This document shows positions 33,372-46,615 of a DNA stretch of 64,000 nt, one piece after another. This stretch comes from Liolophura sinensis (Eukaryota > Mollusca > Polyplacophora > Chitonida > Chitonidae): NCBI RefSeq assembly GCF_032854445.1, contig NC_088306.1, positions 20,743,764 to 20,807,763 on the forward strand, in the 5' to 3' direction. Position 1 is the stretch's first letter. Each line of letters starts with the position of its first letter. Both the position numbers and the translations under genes were made by a program. Under the pieces are notes generated by a model, which searched no databases, had not been told where the DNA came from, and saw nothing but the letters and a program-made list of their open reading frames with translations.

Positions 33372-33560
33372 AGACATGCGTCAAACAAGATGGACGTTCT
33401 AGGTGAATAATCACAAGGCCAATTCCCAAAACGACGTTTAACACAAACTGTCAAAGGAAAGTATATAAAGTACGAAAATAGGACGGAATCATGCAAAGGG
33501 AAGAAGTCAACAGTTTTCAATGATGTTGGAAAGACGCAGGGTATGTTTTAGGCCTGCAGG
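33372..33560. repeat. Dispersed repeat, copy 2 (first copy at 26.95 kb)
   Basis: Same orientation and word order as 26,950-27,140: GTGAATAATCACAAGGCC, TTCCCAAAACGACG, AACACAAACTG, AGTCAACAG and GATGTTGGAAAGACGCAGGG. Confidence 0.6.
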
Positions 33561-34604
33561 TATGCATCGCGCTAAAGTGAATATAAATTTCTACATCGTA
33601 TATAGGTACATGCGCCAAGAGGATCCGCACGTCTATTTCCACCTATACATAGACGGTATAATGTTTTCAAGATTTCCCTTTCAAAACCTAGCTATTGGAC
33701 ATGAGATATTCCGCGTGTATAAATAAAAAAGAAAAAAAAAAGCAAAAAAAAAAAAAGCAAAAAAAAACAAAACCCCTGATGATTCTGGAGCGGTTCAGAT
33801 TCTCCGGCATCAGGTACCAGGATGGAAAGAGCCTTTGTTCTCGTGCAGTGTTTGCAGCGGATGAATCAGGAATGGAAAATCTGTGTATTTGTTTTCACCG
33901 TCCACCTCGACCGTTTAAAAGGTCGCTGACAGCCACAGCTCCAGCGTTATTTATGCACAGGTGGGCTTAATTATTTGCGGTTTTCCGCCCGACCCCACCG
34001 TGGTCGTTACGCACAGGGTTTATATATACATAGCCACCCCACTCCTCCAATATATCTCTCTTTCCGACCCATCCCGCCCGGCCTACCTCAGTGATATACA
34101 ATGCCAGATTGGCTATTATCCTGACACCCAGCCCCATGAGCCTTAAGTCTCCTTTACCCTTGACACCTGGGCAGATTTTTGAGGGTAAAATTAACCTGCA
34201 TGTGGCCGTATAGGTTATCTTTGATGGCTGGAGGCGGGGGGTGTTGGGTTGTCGGTAGAAACCGCTTCCGCATGGCAAGCAAGATATTTCACCTGCCAAT
34301 TAGCACGTTGAAGGAATGGTGGACAGTTGTGTAAAATATCGAAACACGTAGGCCTATGATGTGTAACTGACAAATCGGTCCCTACATGGCTTACATGAAT
34401 CGTGGCATCTGTGAAAGGACGTTGGAAACTTGTTCATTTCAATCTTAGATTAAGAATTACGCAGAATTTCCTTGGTGGCAATATAAGCAGTCGACGGTGT
34501 GTGTTTGTTTTGTCTTACATGAAGTTCTCTGCTGCACGACCTCTGCATGACCTCTTGCCTTCCACCAATGTTAGACGTGAGTGAGTTCGTCAGTAGTTCA
34601 CCCG

Positions 34605-37600
34605 TTACTCAGCACTCACATACTTATATAAATGCCGGATAAGACGCTCATAATAGTGTAGCGTCTTCTCAAGAAACGTGTTACTCAGTACTATACACGC
34701 TATGTAAATGCCGGATAAGACGCCCACATTTGTGGCGCGTCTTCTCAAACAACGTGTTACTCAGTACTATACACGCTATGTAAATGCCGGATAAGACGCC
34801 CACAACAATGTAGCGTCTTCTCAAACAACGTGGTACTCAGTACTGACACAAGCTATGTGAATGCCGGATAAGACGCCCACATTTGTGGCGCGTCTTCTCA
34901 AGCAACGTGTTACTCAGTTCTATACACGCTATGTGAATGCTGGATAAGTCGCCACATTAGTGTAGTGTCTTCTCAAACAACGTGGTACTCAGTACTCACA
35001 CACGTTATGTGAATGCCGGATAAGACGCCCACATTAGCGTAGCGTCTTCTCAAACAACGTGATACTCAGTACTATATACCCTATGTGAATGCCGGATAAG
35101 ACGCCCACATTACTGTAGCATCTTCTCAAACAACGTGGTACTCAGTACTCACACACGTTATGTGAATGCCGGATAAGACGCCCACATTAGTGTAGCGTCT
35201 TCTCAAACAACGTGGTACTCAGTACTCACACACGTTATGTGAATGCCGGATAAGACGCCCACATTAGTGTAGTGTCTTCTCAAACAACGTGGTACTCAGC
35301 ACTCACACACGTTATGTGAATGCCGGATAAGACGCCCATATTAGCGTAGCGTCTTCTCAAACAACGTGATACTCAGTACTATATACCCTATATGAATGCC
35401 GGATAAGACGCCCACATTACTGTAGCATCTTCTCAAACAACGTGGTACTCAGTGCTCACACACACTATGTGAATGCCGGATAAGACGCCCACATTACTGT
35501 AGCATCTTCTCAAACAACGTGGTACTCAGTACTCACACACACTATGTGATTGCCGGATAAGACGCCCACATTACTGTAGCGTCTTCTCAAACAACGTGGT
35601 ACTCAGTACTCACACACACTATGTGAATGCCGGATAAGACGCCCACATTAGTGTAGCGTCTTCTCAAACAACGTGGTACTCAGTACTCACACACGTTATG
35701 TGAATGCCGGATAAGACGCCCACATTACTGTAGCATCTTCTCAAACAACGTGGTACTCAGTACTCACACACGTTATGTGAATGCCGGATAGGACGCCCAC
35801 ATTAGTGTAGCGTATTCTCAAACAACGTGGTACTCAGTACTCACACACCTTATGTGAACGCCGGATAAGACGCCTACATTAGTGTAGCGTCTTCTCAAAC
35901 AACGTGGTACTCAGTACTCACACACGTTATGTGAACGCCGGATAAGACGCCCACATTACTGTAGCGTCTTCTCAAACAACGTGGTACTCAGTACTATATA
36001 CCCTATGTGAATGCCGGATAAGACGCCCACATTACTGTAGCGTCTTCTCAAACAACGTGGTACTCAGTACTCACACACGTTATGTGAACGCCGGATAAGA
36101 CGCCCACATTAGTGTAGCGTCTTCTCAAACAACGTGGTACTCAGTACTCACACACCTTATGTGAACGCCGGATAAGACGCCCACATTAGTGTAGCGTCTT
36201 CTCAAACAACGTGGTACTCAGTACTCACACACGTTATGTGAACGCCGGATAAGACGCCCACATTAGCGTAGCGTCTTCTCAAACAACGTGGTACTCAGTA
36301 CTATATACCCTATGTGAATGCCGGATAAGACGCCCACATTACTGTAGCATCTTCTCAAACAACGTGGTAGTCAGTACTCACACACACTATGTGAATGCCG
36401 GATAAGACGCCCACATTAGTGTAGCGTCTTCTCAAACAACGTGGTACTCAGTACTCACACACGTTATGTGAATGCCGGATAAGACGCCCACATTACTGTA
36501 GCATCTTCTCAAACAACGTGGTACTCAGTACTCACACACGTTATGTGAATGCCGGATAAGACGCCCACATTAGCGTAGCGTCTTCTCAAACAACGTGGTA
36601 CTCAGTGCTCACACACACTATGTGAATGCCGGATAAGACGCCCACATTACTGTAGCGTCTTCTCAAACAACGTGGTACTCAGTACTCACACACCTTATGT
36701 GAACGCCGGATAAGACGCCCACATTAGCGTAGCGTCTTCTCAAACAACATGGTACTCAGTACTCACACACACTATGTGAATGCCGGATAGGACGCCCACA
36801 TTAGTGTAGCGTCTTCTCAAACAACGTGGTACTCAGTGCTCACACACACTATGTGAATGCCGGATAAGACGCCCACATTAGCGTAGCGTCTTCTCAAACA
36901 ACGTGGTACTCAGTACTCACACACACTATGTGAATGCCGGATAAGACGCCCACATTACTGTAGCGTCTTCTCAAACAACGTGGTACTCAGTACTCACACA
37001 CGTTATGTGAATGCCGGATAAGACGCCCACATTAGTGTAGCGTCTTCTCAAACAACGTGGTACTCAGTGCTCACACACACTATGTGAATGCCGGATAGGA
37101 CGCCCACATTAGTGTAGCGTCTTCTCAAACAACGTGGTACTCAGTGCTCACACACACTATGTGAATGCCGGATAAGACGCCCACATTACTGTGGCGTCTT
37201 CTCAAACAACGTGGTAGTCAGTGCTCACACACAGTATGTGAATGCCGGATAAGACGCCCACATTACTGTAGCGTCTTCTCAAACAACGTGGTACTCAGTA
37301 CTCACACACACTATGTGATTGCCGGATAAGACGCCCACATTACTGTAGCGTCTTCTCAAACAACGTGGTACTCAGTGCTCACACACACTATGTGAATGCC
37401 GGATAAGACGCCCACATTAGTGTAGCGTCTTCTCAAACAACGTGGTACTCAGTACTCACACACGTTATGTGAATGCCGGATAAGACGCCCACATTAGCGT
37501 AGCGTCTTCTCAAACAACGTGGTACTCAGTGCTCACACACACTATGTGAATGCCGGATAGGACGCCCACATTAGTGTAGCGTCTTCTCAAACAACGTGGT

Positions 37601-39510
37601 ACTCAGTACTCACACACACTATGTGAATGCCGGATAAGACGCCCACATTAGTGTAGCGTCTTCTCAAACAACGTGGTACTCAGTGCTCACACACACTATG
37701 TGAATGCCGGATAAGACGCCCACATTAGTGTAGCGTCTTCTCAAACAACGTGGTACTCAGTACTCACACACGTTATGTGAACGCCGGATAAGACGCCTAC
37801 ATTAGTGTAGCGTCTTCTCAAACAACGTGGTACTCAGTACTCACACACGTTATGTGAATGCCGGATAGGACGCCCACATTAGTGTAGCGTCTTCTCAAAC
37901 AACGTGGTACTCAGTGCTCACACTATGTGAATGCCGGATAAGACGCCCACATTAGTGTAGCGTCTTCTCAAACAACGTGGTACTCAGTGCTCACACACGT
38001 TATGTGAACGCCGGATAAGACGCCTACATTAGTGTAGCGTCTTCTCAAACAACGTGGTACTCAGTACTCACACACGTTATGTGAACGCCGGATAAGACGC
38101 CCACATTAGTGTAGCGTCTTCTCAAACAACGTGGTATTCAGTGCTCACACACACTATGTGAATGCCGGATAAGACGCCCACCTTAGTGTAGCGTCTTCTC
38201 AAACAACGTGGTACTCAGTACTCACACACGTTATGTGAACGCCGGATAAGACGCCCACATTAGTGTAGCGTCTTCTCAAACAACGTGGTACTCAGTACTC
38301 ACACACGTTATGTGAATGCCGGATAAGACGCCTACATTAGTAAAGCGTCTTCTCAAACAACGTGGTACTCAGTACTCACACACGTTATGTGAACGCCGGA
38401 TAAGACGCCCACATTACTGTAGCGTCTTCTCAAACAACGTGGTACTCAGTACTCACACACACTATGTGATTGCCGGATAAGACGCCCACATTAGTGTAGC
38501 GTCTTCTCAAACAACGTGGTACTCAGTACTCACACACGTTATGTGAACGCCGGATAAGACGCCTACATTAGTGTAGCGTCTTCTCAAACAACGTGGTACT
38601 CAGTGCTCACACACACTATGTGAATGCCGGATAAGACGCCCACATTAGTGTAGCGTCTTCTCAAACAACGTGGTACTCAGTACTCACACACGTTATGTGA
38701 ATGCCGGATAAGACGCCCACATTAGTGTAGCGTCTTCTCAAACAACGTGGTACTCAGTACTCACACACGTTATGTGAATGCCGGATAAGACGCCTACATT
38801 AGTGTAGGGTCTTCTCAAACAACGTGGTACTCAGTACTCACACACGTTATGTGAATGCCGGATAAGACGCCCACATTAGTGTAGCGTCTTCTCAAACAAC
38901 GTGGTACTCAATGCTCACACACACTATGTGAATGCCGGATAAGACGCCCACATTAGTGTAGCGTCTTCTCAAACAACGTGGTACTCAGTACTCACACACG
39001 TTATGTGAATACCGGATAAGACGCCCACATTACTGTAGCATCTTCTCAAACAACGTGGTACTCAGTACTCACACACGTTATGTGAATGCCGGATAAGACG
39101 CCCACATTAGCGTAGCGTCTTCTCAAACAACGTGGTACTCAGTGCTCACACACACTATGTGAATGCCGGATAAGACGCCCACATTAGTGTAGCGTCTTCT
39201 CAAACAACGTGGTACTCAGTACTCACACACGTTATGTGAATGCCGGATAAGACGCCCACATTACTGTAGCATCTTCTCAAACAACGTGGTACTCAGTACT
39301 CACACACGTTATGTGAATGCCGGATAAGACGCCCACATTACTGTAGCATCTTCTCAAACAACGTGGTACTCAGTACTCACACACGTTATGTGAATGCCGG
39401 ATAGGACGCCCACATTAGTGTAGCGTATTCTCAAACAACGTGGTACTCAGTACGCACACACGCCATGTGAATGCCAGATAATAAGCCTGCATCAGTGCAG
39501 CGCGTACACA
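34605..39510. repeat. 77-bp satellite array, about 64 copies
   Basis: The unit includes AAACAACGTGGTACTCAGTA, CTCACACACGTTATGTGAAT, GCCGGATAAGACGCCCACAT and TAGTGTAGCGTCTTCTC. Most copies differ at a few recurring positions (GTGTAGCG, GCGTAGCG or CTGTAGCA; CACACGTT, CACACACT or TATACCCT; AATGCC or AACGCC). Each copy can form a short hairpin AAGACGC / GCGTCTT. Edge copies at 34.6 and 39.45 kb are diverged. There is no long ORF; each unit has stops in all frames. Confidence 0.97.
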
Positions 39511-39944
39511 AGCTGCACTGAGTGCTCATATATACATGCTATTTCGCTTTCTCGTCGGTGAAAATTATCTCTAATGGTGTACTAATGATATTAACATTGC
39601 TGATGTACGGATAGCTTAATATGTAATTATTTATACTGTCTGGATGCGAGCCGTTTACACAACAACCCATATCCTAGAATTATCGTGTGTCTTGTTTTTT
39701 TCTATACCTTTTTAGGCCGCTCTGCATGTTCCACAGTGAATCAGTGCGATATATGTGGAATGATATTGTAAACTCTTCACTTCACACATACTGTGTATAT
39801 GATACTTTCCATGCACACGGGTTCGATTCTATAACTTCAGCACATTTTATCTTTTTCATGATATTAAGGACATTTCCTTCAGGATTTTAAAAGAAAATAT
39901 TGACGTTCTAAATAGTAGATAGATAGCAAGCCGTAAGACAAGAG

Positions 39945-40100
39945 TTACCGTAAGTGGGAAGGTCTGCAGCAACCTGCGGATGGTCGTGGAATTCCTCCGG
40001 GGTCTGCCCGGTTTCCTCCCAATGCTGGCCGCCGTCGTATAAGTGAAATATTAACGAGTACGGCGTAAAACCAATCAAAGAAATAAATAAATAAACGTGT
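39945..40100 (+). mobile_element. SINE family 1 copy
   Basis: GTAAGTGGGAAGGTCTGCAG, CAACCTGCGGATGGTCGTGG, GCTGGCCGCCGTCGTATAAG and CCAATCAAAGAAATAAATAA. Confidence 0.88.
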
Positions 40101-40207
40101 GACAGAGAGGTAACCAAACGGCACTGGTGAAAAAGACATTTTTGTCAACGCACACTGATCTGCACCAACAGCCACTCGTCGACGCATCGTCGTCCTCTTA
40201 TTGAAAT

Positions 40208-40239
40208 CATGTCTTCTTAAGTATTTTAGACCGGGTACA
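40208..40239. repeat. Left arm of a perfect 32-bp inverted repeat
   Basis: CATGTCTTCTTAAGTATTTT followed by AGACCGGGTACA; its exact reverse complement is at 41,880-41,911. Confidence 0.95.
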
Positions 40240-41879
40240 ATCGACCTAAAATATAAACTCTTCCACACAGATTTGTTGTAAAACTGCCGTTAGACTATCC
40301 TGACGCGAACATTAATTCTTAAGTATGTGAAACTGTCGCTAATCATACAGGTCCAGTGAGGACATCATCAATCAATGAAGCAAGCAATAATTCCAAAATG
40401 AAGACCTTCAGATATATCAGACGCTACAATTCTCGGTACAATATCTATTAAGAAAATGTATGTGTATTTTCACACCTGTGGTCGATTTCATCTCGAATAG
40501 TTTTTTTTGTCGCCTTAAAAAGTTTATGCGCGGTAATTTGTTTGTGTTTATATAGTACAGCGTTACATCATATCAGTTAGCTCCGGAAGCTCTGCGTTAT
40601 ACGGCGAGGACTTCTAAGGCTTTGAGGGTACAGACCCCGTGTGTGTGGTCCCCGTTTTCGTAAATCAACAACCCGACCGCGCCCGAAACACTCTAGAAAT
40701 TACATATCACCTGGTTGTGTTTGAATCCACCTGGGCTGGAAGCCAGGTTCGGTTTGAGCCATTTTTTTGTGTATATAACTCTCGTTAGAAGCATTGCAAG
40801 GCACAGTGCTACAGGCTATCGAGGCGTAAGAAACAAGGTGTCTGAGAGTCTGGGGTGGGGATGTGCGATAGATACTGAAAAGCTGAAGACAGATGAAAAC
40901 GCGGTTGAGAGAAGATATATACACACAGCCCCACGGTGTTTACGGTAATACCCGGGGGTGGGGGAATGTTTGCCGTCGGTCCATACAGCCACAGGTCGCA
41001 AAGCAATTAAGCGTTGGGAACCATCGACGTCTTAACGAGCAATAAAGCTCTGCGGTATTAAAATTACGGACTAGGCACAGTGAATTATTTATGGTAAATA
41101 AAACACGGAGAGGGAATGTCTGGAAAATGTTGGATGAAATAAGAGAGGATGGCTTAGAGACGCAGGCCGTGACTGTGTTTCCTACTTCTTAAAACCAGAC
41201 CACCTAACCCAACAGTATCTACCAAAAAGCGATCTAATAAATATGATATGAAGCCAATATTGACTTTACGGATAAAATGACAGTAGATAAAATGTGTATC
41301 AAAATGTAAATAATTTAATTAGTCTAAATTTACTTCATGGAAGCCGTGAGGGTAGGACCTGGCCCGAAGCCGCGTGTTTTGTTTTCGGTCTTTCACACTG
41401 AGTTTACCCTGTAGAGTTTCTAAGAAACTGGTAATTTTTTGTGATGATTTCATAAACTGCGCATATTGGACACATTATTGTAGCTCTCCAGTTGATAAAC
41501 TGTTGGACCATTGTATTAGTAGGAGACCTTATATACTACAGTACTGTAGTTAACATCATATATGCAAATTAGTCACGTGTTTATACATTTGACTGAAATA
41601 TTCGCCTGAAGGATTTTGTAAATCAACAGCTGACGTAAATACAGGTATTCTGTATGTAAGCATACATATTCATAAAACACCTTTAGAACAATCTGCTGAA
41701 GTGCCGCACTTTTCTCTGTGAAGTTTTGGTGGATTACGCCATTCAATGTTTACCGGTACTCACTGATAAAAGATTTAAGAATATATCCAGTATCTTTGTT
41801 TACAACTTACGAATGCAGAAAAATAGGCCTACAATGTTCCCTGTGAACTTGTATATCGTATATCATGCCAGCAAAAATG

Positions 41880-41911
41880 TGTACCCGGTCTAAAATACTT
41901 AAGAAGACATG
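41880..41911. repeat. Right arm of a perfect 32-bp inverted repeat
   Basis: Begins TGTACCCGGTCTAAAATACT and ends TAAGAAGACATG. The 1.64 kb between the arms shows no transposase-like ORF, and no clear target-site duplication flanks the pair. Confidence 0.95.
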
Positions 41912-44175
41912 TGTACCGAACATCTATGGCAGCTACCCGGCTTAGCATGAAGCTGTACTTGCAAGTTTACACGTTACAGAAACAGAGATAAACAATGTTC
42001 TTGTGGGCTTTTTGTATATCCTGTTAAAAAAAATAAGGAAAGGCTGTGTTAGCTACCTGCCCTAATTAGCAAGATATTTTTTGGTAAGTTTAAAAAAAAT
42101 CACAAAAAATATGAGAGGATGGCTAGAAGACGAAGGCCAACTTGACTGAAAAAAAAGTTGGAAATTGTATCCTTGTTTCTTTTGACCTTTGAGTTATTTC
42201 TGCCAACGAAATCTTCTAAGATTACACAGAATTCCCCGAGGAGATAATTTCTGGCCGGTAAATCTGTGTTTCAAACTCATCGGCCTATTGCAGTTGAAAA
42301 ATACCGGTACGTCAGTTATTTCTAATTACTACAGTCATTATCCTTCACTGTTGTTGTTGGTTGAAAAAACAACAACAACAACAACTCTACAGAGCAGACT
42401 TCATAGTTTTCGTTGAGCTACATTTGATAGATTGGTGTCTCAGGTGCCAAAAAATGTACACACACGTAGCGTGAAACTGTCTTGAAGTTGGTAATTTATG
42501 GCATGGAATTGTAAGATCTTCTGTGCGAACTTTTAGCTTGATGGAGGTTTGTGTGGGTGGGGAGTGGTAGCCAATCATCGACTACCTAGAGCTCCAGGAT
42601 GAATCAAGTCACAAAGTATATTCATTCACACGGTTACTTTACTAATTGGACTGGTAAGCTTTTTTCTGAACCAGGTCAGAATCATGTCTTTATGCTTCGC
42701 TGGTGGTTATCGATTTACACCCCATAGGTATCAGCTCTCTGTTATAAGTTGTACATTCCTAAAGTGTAAAACAACTTTGAAGAGTCAAAGAAAGTGCGAT
42801 CCGAATACTGCAGAGCACTAAAATTCATTGACTATGTTTTACTATGTGAACTAGGAACACAAGTATCACAGAAACAAGACGTATAACACAGTGCGTTTTT
42901 TTTTCTAAAACTTAAAATGTCAAATTGTGTGGGAGTTAATGTGAGAAAGATATGGGTAAACTTATCCAAAAAAACCCCGAAAACCCCTCACACACAGACG
43001 CCAAAACCCGATTCTTTCAAAGGTTAATACTGTTTATATGAACAATAGGCGCTTAGGTACCATAAAGTGCCCATCATCTAACAGGTACGTTGTCCGTAAC
43101 GTTTTGCATCAGTAGTCCAGATAAATAAAAAAAAGAGGAAATAAAAGTTGCCATGGTCATTCACTTAATGCTCTTTGTTTCACTTCCCTTCACCAATGAA
43201 CCCTTTCTTCGAAAGATCTTCCGCTTCGTGTCGTTCTATTCGCATGAAAAATAGTTCCAGATTTCTGTGTTACAAGGAGAGAGACATCTGTATGCGATAT
43301 GAACCACAACTATCTTGAGCTATCAAGATACATCTATGATGGATCTGGCGTCACTAAGTTTAATAGAAAAGGAAGCGTTCCTTGTCCCTTGAGGAACGCC
43401 GTTTCATCCCCTCTCCTGGGTGATGATTTACAGAATCCCCAGTCAGCCATATTGCCTACAGATGACGGCGGCCTCATTATACCGGGTCCATGGGCGACGT
43501 AGACAGTGTTTTATGAACTCCAACAATCATAAAAGATCGCCATCTGGCGGCAATCAATGGTCGATCTAAGGAAGACAACTGCCGGTTTTCTCGTTAGAGG
43601 ACTGGTTCATAGCGGTGGTGCAGGAGATGAAGTGTTACGTAACAACATTGATACTTCAGCCGTAGGTAACAAGATAAAAGGGCTATGACCACGCCCCGAC
43701 TTTGTGCGGATTGTTGAAGAAAACAATATGGCAAGTTGATATTAAAAAGTATAGATCTAAAAACACTTACGTTACGGTGTAGCGTATAAGAAAACAGGCC
43801 AGTACCCTTTCTTGTCCTCTTTTTTAACTCTGACGGATGGCAGTGATCTGGTACATGGGTAGAAGAAACCGGAGTACTTATCGCGGAGAATCATTTCAAC
43901 AAGATAAAACTACAGATATATAGCAATAACGCCAAGAAAGAGCACATTAGATTGGTTCACTTTTGTAAACTTGCTTGGCACCAGTCTTTGCATACTTCCT
44001 TTAAACAAGAAGACTAGCGTTTGTTTGCATTGTTTTAATGTTATTGTATGTTAAATGTGATGACAACACAGAGGTTTGAGTAATTCTAGGCGACTGACGT
44101 TTAATAAATTGCATTTAACATCACAGCATATTATTCTACCTTGGCAAATTCTGCCATGTTGGTAGAGGGCGTGTA

Positions 44176-44270
44176 ATTTGCTACTGTTTAAGCATTAACA
44201 TGAACAGTTAGAATAAAACCCTGACGGAGGTAAATTGACAAGAGGCCGTATTTCACCGGTTACGTTTGAC
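44176..44270. repeat. Dispersed repeat, copy 1 (second copy at 61.13 kb)
   Basis: TTTAAGCATTAACATGAACA, GTTAGAATAAAA, GGTAAATTGACAAGAGGCCG correspond in order to words at 61,140-61,230. Confidence 0.55.
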
Positions 44271-45391
44271 CCTTTGCCAGCTGCATGAAGTAATTTACTG
44301 TAGATACATACATATGTCGGCTGTTGTGCTCTTTAAATGGTTGTTTGTCGACAGGGGACGCGCAACTTGTAAGCAGATTGACTAAGCTACTAGTATTAGG
44401 CTACTGTTCTACTTTTGAAACATCATCCTGGGCCCACTACCTTGGTTTCGTTTAGCCTACTTGGGTTCGCGGATGTTTACCTTAGCCGCATATTTTCGGC
44501 TTGCGCTGTTGAGCTTTCTTGTTGCACGGACCCCTTGCGGTTACCTGTAATTAGTTGTTTGTCGAATGGAAATTCCAGTTAGCCAGATGCACATGTGTCC
44601 AGCTCGCTGGACCGCTGTGTGACCTTTCCACTGTTTCAAAGATGGCGGCAGCTCGCCGCGGTTGTCAGCTTTACCACACCAACAGGTGACGTAAAACCCG
44701 TCGACCCCTGGAACCCTCTCCGGTGGGCGGACAGGTCGGGTGTGCGGCCTCAAAGTCGGCTAAGCACCACGATAACGATCTCAGATTATCAACACGTTCT
44801 AGGGTACATCGTTCGATTTTGTGTTCTTAGAGACAAGACAATATTTATACCCACCAGAGCGCTTAAGATTCATTTCCCACACACTTTCACCTTTTCCGAA
44901 GATTTTTGACTTGCTACGAACGTTTTTCCAAAGCACCTGGTTGAAACTGATATTCACAATGCACAAAGATAACATAAGCAAGATCAGCAAAAATTTGTTT
45001 ATTTGTAACCAGTTTGTATTCTCTGTCGGTTCTTTCGTTTTCCTATCAACAGTAATAGGTACGTTATTTACTTAAAATTTCATCGAAGCTTATTTATCCC
45101 AAACTGTGCTAAATTTATACAGAATCAGGGCGGTAGCTGTTTGTTGGTATGCACAATTTTTTTCCCCAAGATGACATTTTTGTTTTTTAAATTTCAAACT
45201 TAGGACTACTTATGATATATTCTACATGTATGGATTCTTTGAAGCTTTTCAGTATTGTCATAAATATGTGTAACGTAATCTGTAAAATTTTTTGAAAGTC
45301 AGCGCAACGAAAGGCATATCGCATAGATCTGTCTGATCTAACTGCATTAATGGCTAGGTAGCGAAAAGCATAGTGCCTTCGGAGCTGTTAC

Positions 45392-45540
45392 GTTTGACTG
45401 ATTTTTTTTTTGACAGATGTTTGTTTACGCTGCACTCCAGAATATTTCACTTATGCGACAGGGGCCAGCATTATTATGAGAGGAAACCGGACAGAGCCCG
45501 AGGAAGACCCACGACCATCCGCAGGTTGTTGAAGAGTCGT
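45392..45540 (-). mobile_element. SINE family 1 copy
   Basis: Reverse orientation: CACTCCAGAATATTTCACTT, GGGGCCAGCATTATTATGAG, AGGAAACCGGACAGAGCCCG and CACGACCATCCGCAGGTTGT. Confidence 0.85.
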
Positions 45541-46566
45541 GTTAATTTATATATGTTTATTTTACACGGAACCAAGCTGGGCTGACCATTTTTTTCTCAT
45601 AATACATGAGTACTGCGTCACCAGTTTACGAAGAAATCGTCATGGCAAAACCCGAAGCGAACAACAGGCTACACAGCGTGAGCCCAAAGTACTTTACATG
45701 ACAAAAGGTGCCCTCTCAGACGTTTTCTTGATCAGATCCTGTAACCTAAAACTAGGGCCGCGTAGACAACATTGGTACGACTAGGGTCAAGACTTTTTTC
45801 TCGTTATAAATGGCGTGATTTCATGATGCTCCAAAAAAAGACTATAGGTATTTGGGGAAAAGAATCACGAAGCATAGCGAAAGTTACCTTAAATTTTAGC
45901 CCTAGCTGCTTTTTTTTTAATGTTGAACTATCAGAAAACACACTGGCCTGGTTGTTTCAATCAGTATCACTTCAGTGTTACTTCGTCGCGATTAAAGTGT
46001 TATAATGATCATCTCCCTTGCTACCTCGCTACGAACTCAGACCATTATGCAACACAATCTTCTGACCTAATTGAGGCCTTTTAGCCGGTAAACTCAAGAT
46101 TTATAGACAGGGATAAATCAGTTCTCCTTTTAATGCCAGATAAACATGTTTTCTGTACCATGCGTAAATAGTTCTGTCCGGAGAAGACAAGATAACTACG
46201 TGTATTTCAAAGCCATCATGTTTCTTTGGTGATGTAACAAATGGGTTAGAATTGCAATTCCTCGACCTCAGCGTTAACATAAGTTATACATGCAACGCCG
46301 AGGGAAACAGGAATTTGGCTGTTTTCCCAGTTTTCTGCTCCTGAAGAATGGGGATAGGTGTTACGATCAATCAGTATCTTTACGTCTTCAACGATCTTGT
46401 ATTCCGGCCAGAGATTCCTGCCGATTCTGGAGGGTAGAAACAAAGACTAACAACCTAATCGAATCCTTCTCAAGTTGTCTCTGCCAGATGACGACCTGTC
46501 AACACCTATAAATATAGCACGAGTTTGAAACGTCAATAGGGTAAACCGTTAGAAAGACCGTTGTAA

Positions 46567-46615
46567 TTCCAAGATGGCGGCCACCGGTTCAAACCCGGTG
46601 TACGCCATCTTGGAA
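46567..46615. repeat. Perfect nested hairpin with YY1-like arms
   Basis: Outer arms TTCCAAGATGGCG and CGCCATCTTGGAA (13 bp, perfect), inner arms CACCGG and CCGGTG (6 bp) around the loop TTCAAAC. The arms match the AAGATGGCGGC binding motif of YY1; the centre resembles a tRNA T-arm. Confidence 0.9.

Larger units (their letters stand above)
29596..34600. other. Gene-poor stretch between 29.6 and 34.6 kb
   Basis: No ORF with family resemblance on either strand. It contains the ATACGATGCG microsatellite, an A-rich simple tract at 33,725-33,775, SINE pieces and the second copy of a dispersed repeat, all listed separately. Confidence 0.5.
39540..46560. other. Gene-poor stretch between 39.5 and 46.6 kb
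   Basis: No recognisable protein. A 67-codon ORF at 43,299-43,502 (starting MNHNYLELSRYIYDGSGVTK) has a believable amino-acid mix but no splice signals or homology I can name. SINE copies and inverted repeats are listed separately. Confidence 0.45.

Noticed and set aside
34605-39510. CRISPR-like array
   Set aside because: Units are contiguous with no unique spacers, and the context is eukaryotic.
34605-39510. Hammerhead-type ribozyme satellite
   Set aside because: The unit lacks the CTGATGA and GAAA core motifs despite having a small hairpin.
46580-46602. tRNA-like T-arm at the hairpin core
   Set aside because: No acceptor stem, D-arm or anticodon arm around it, so not a tRNA gene.
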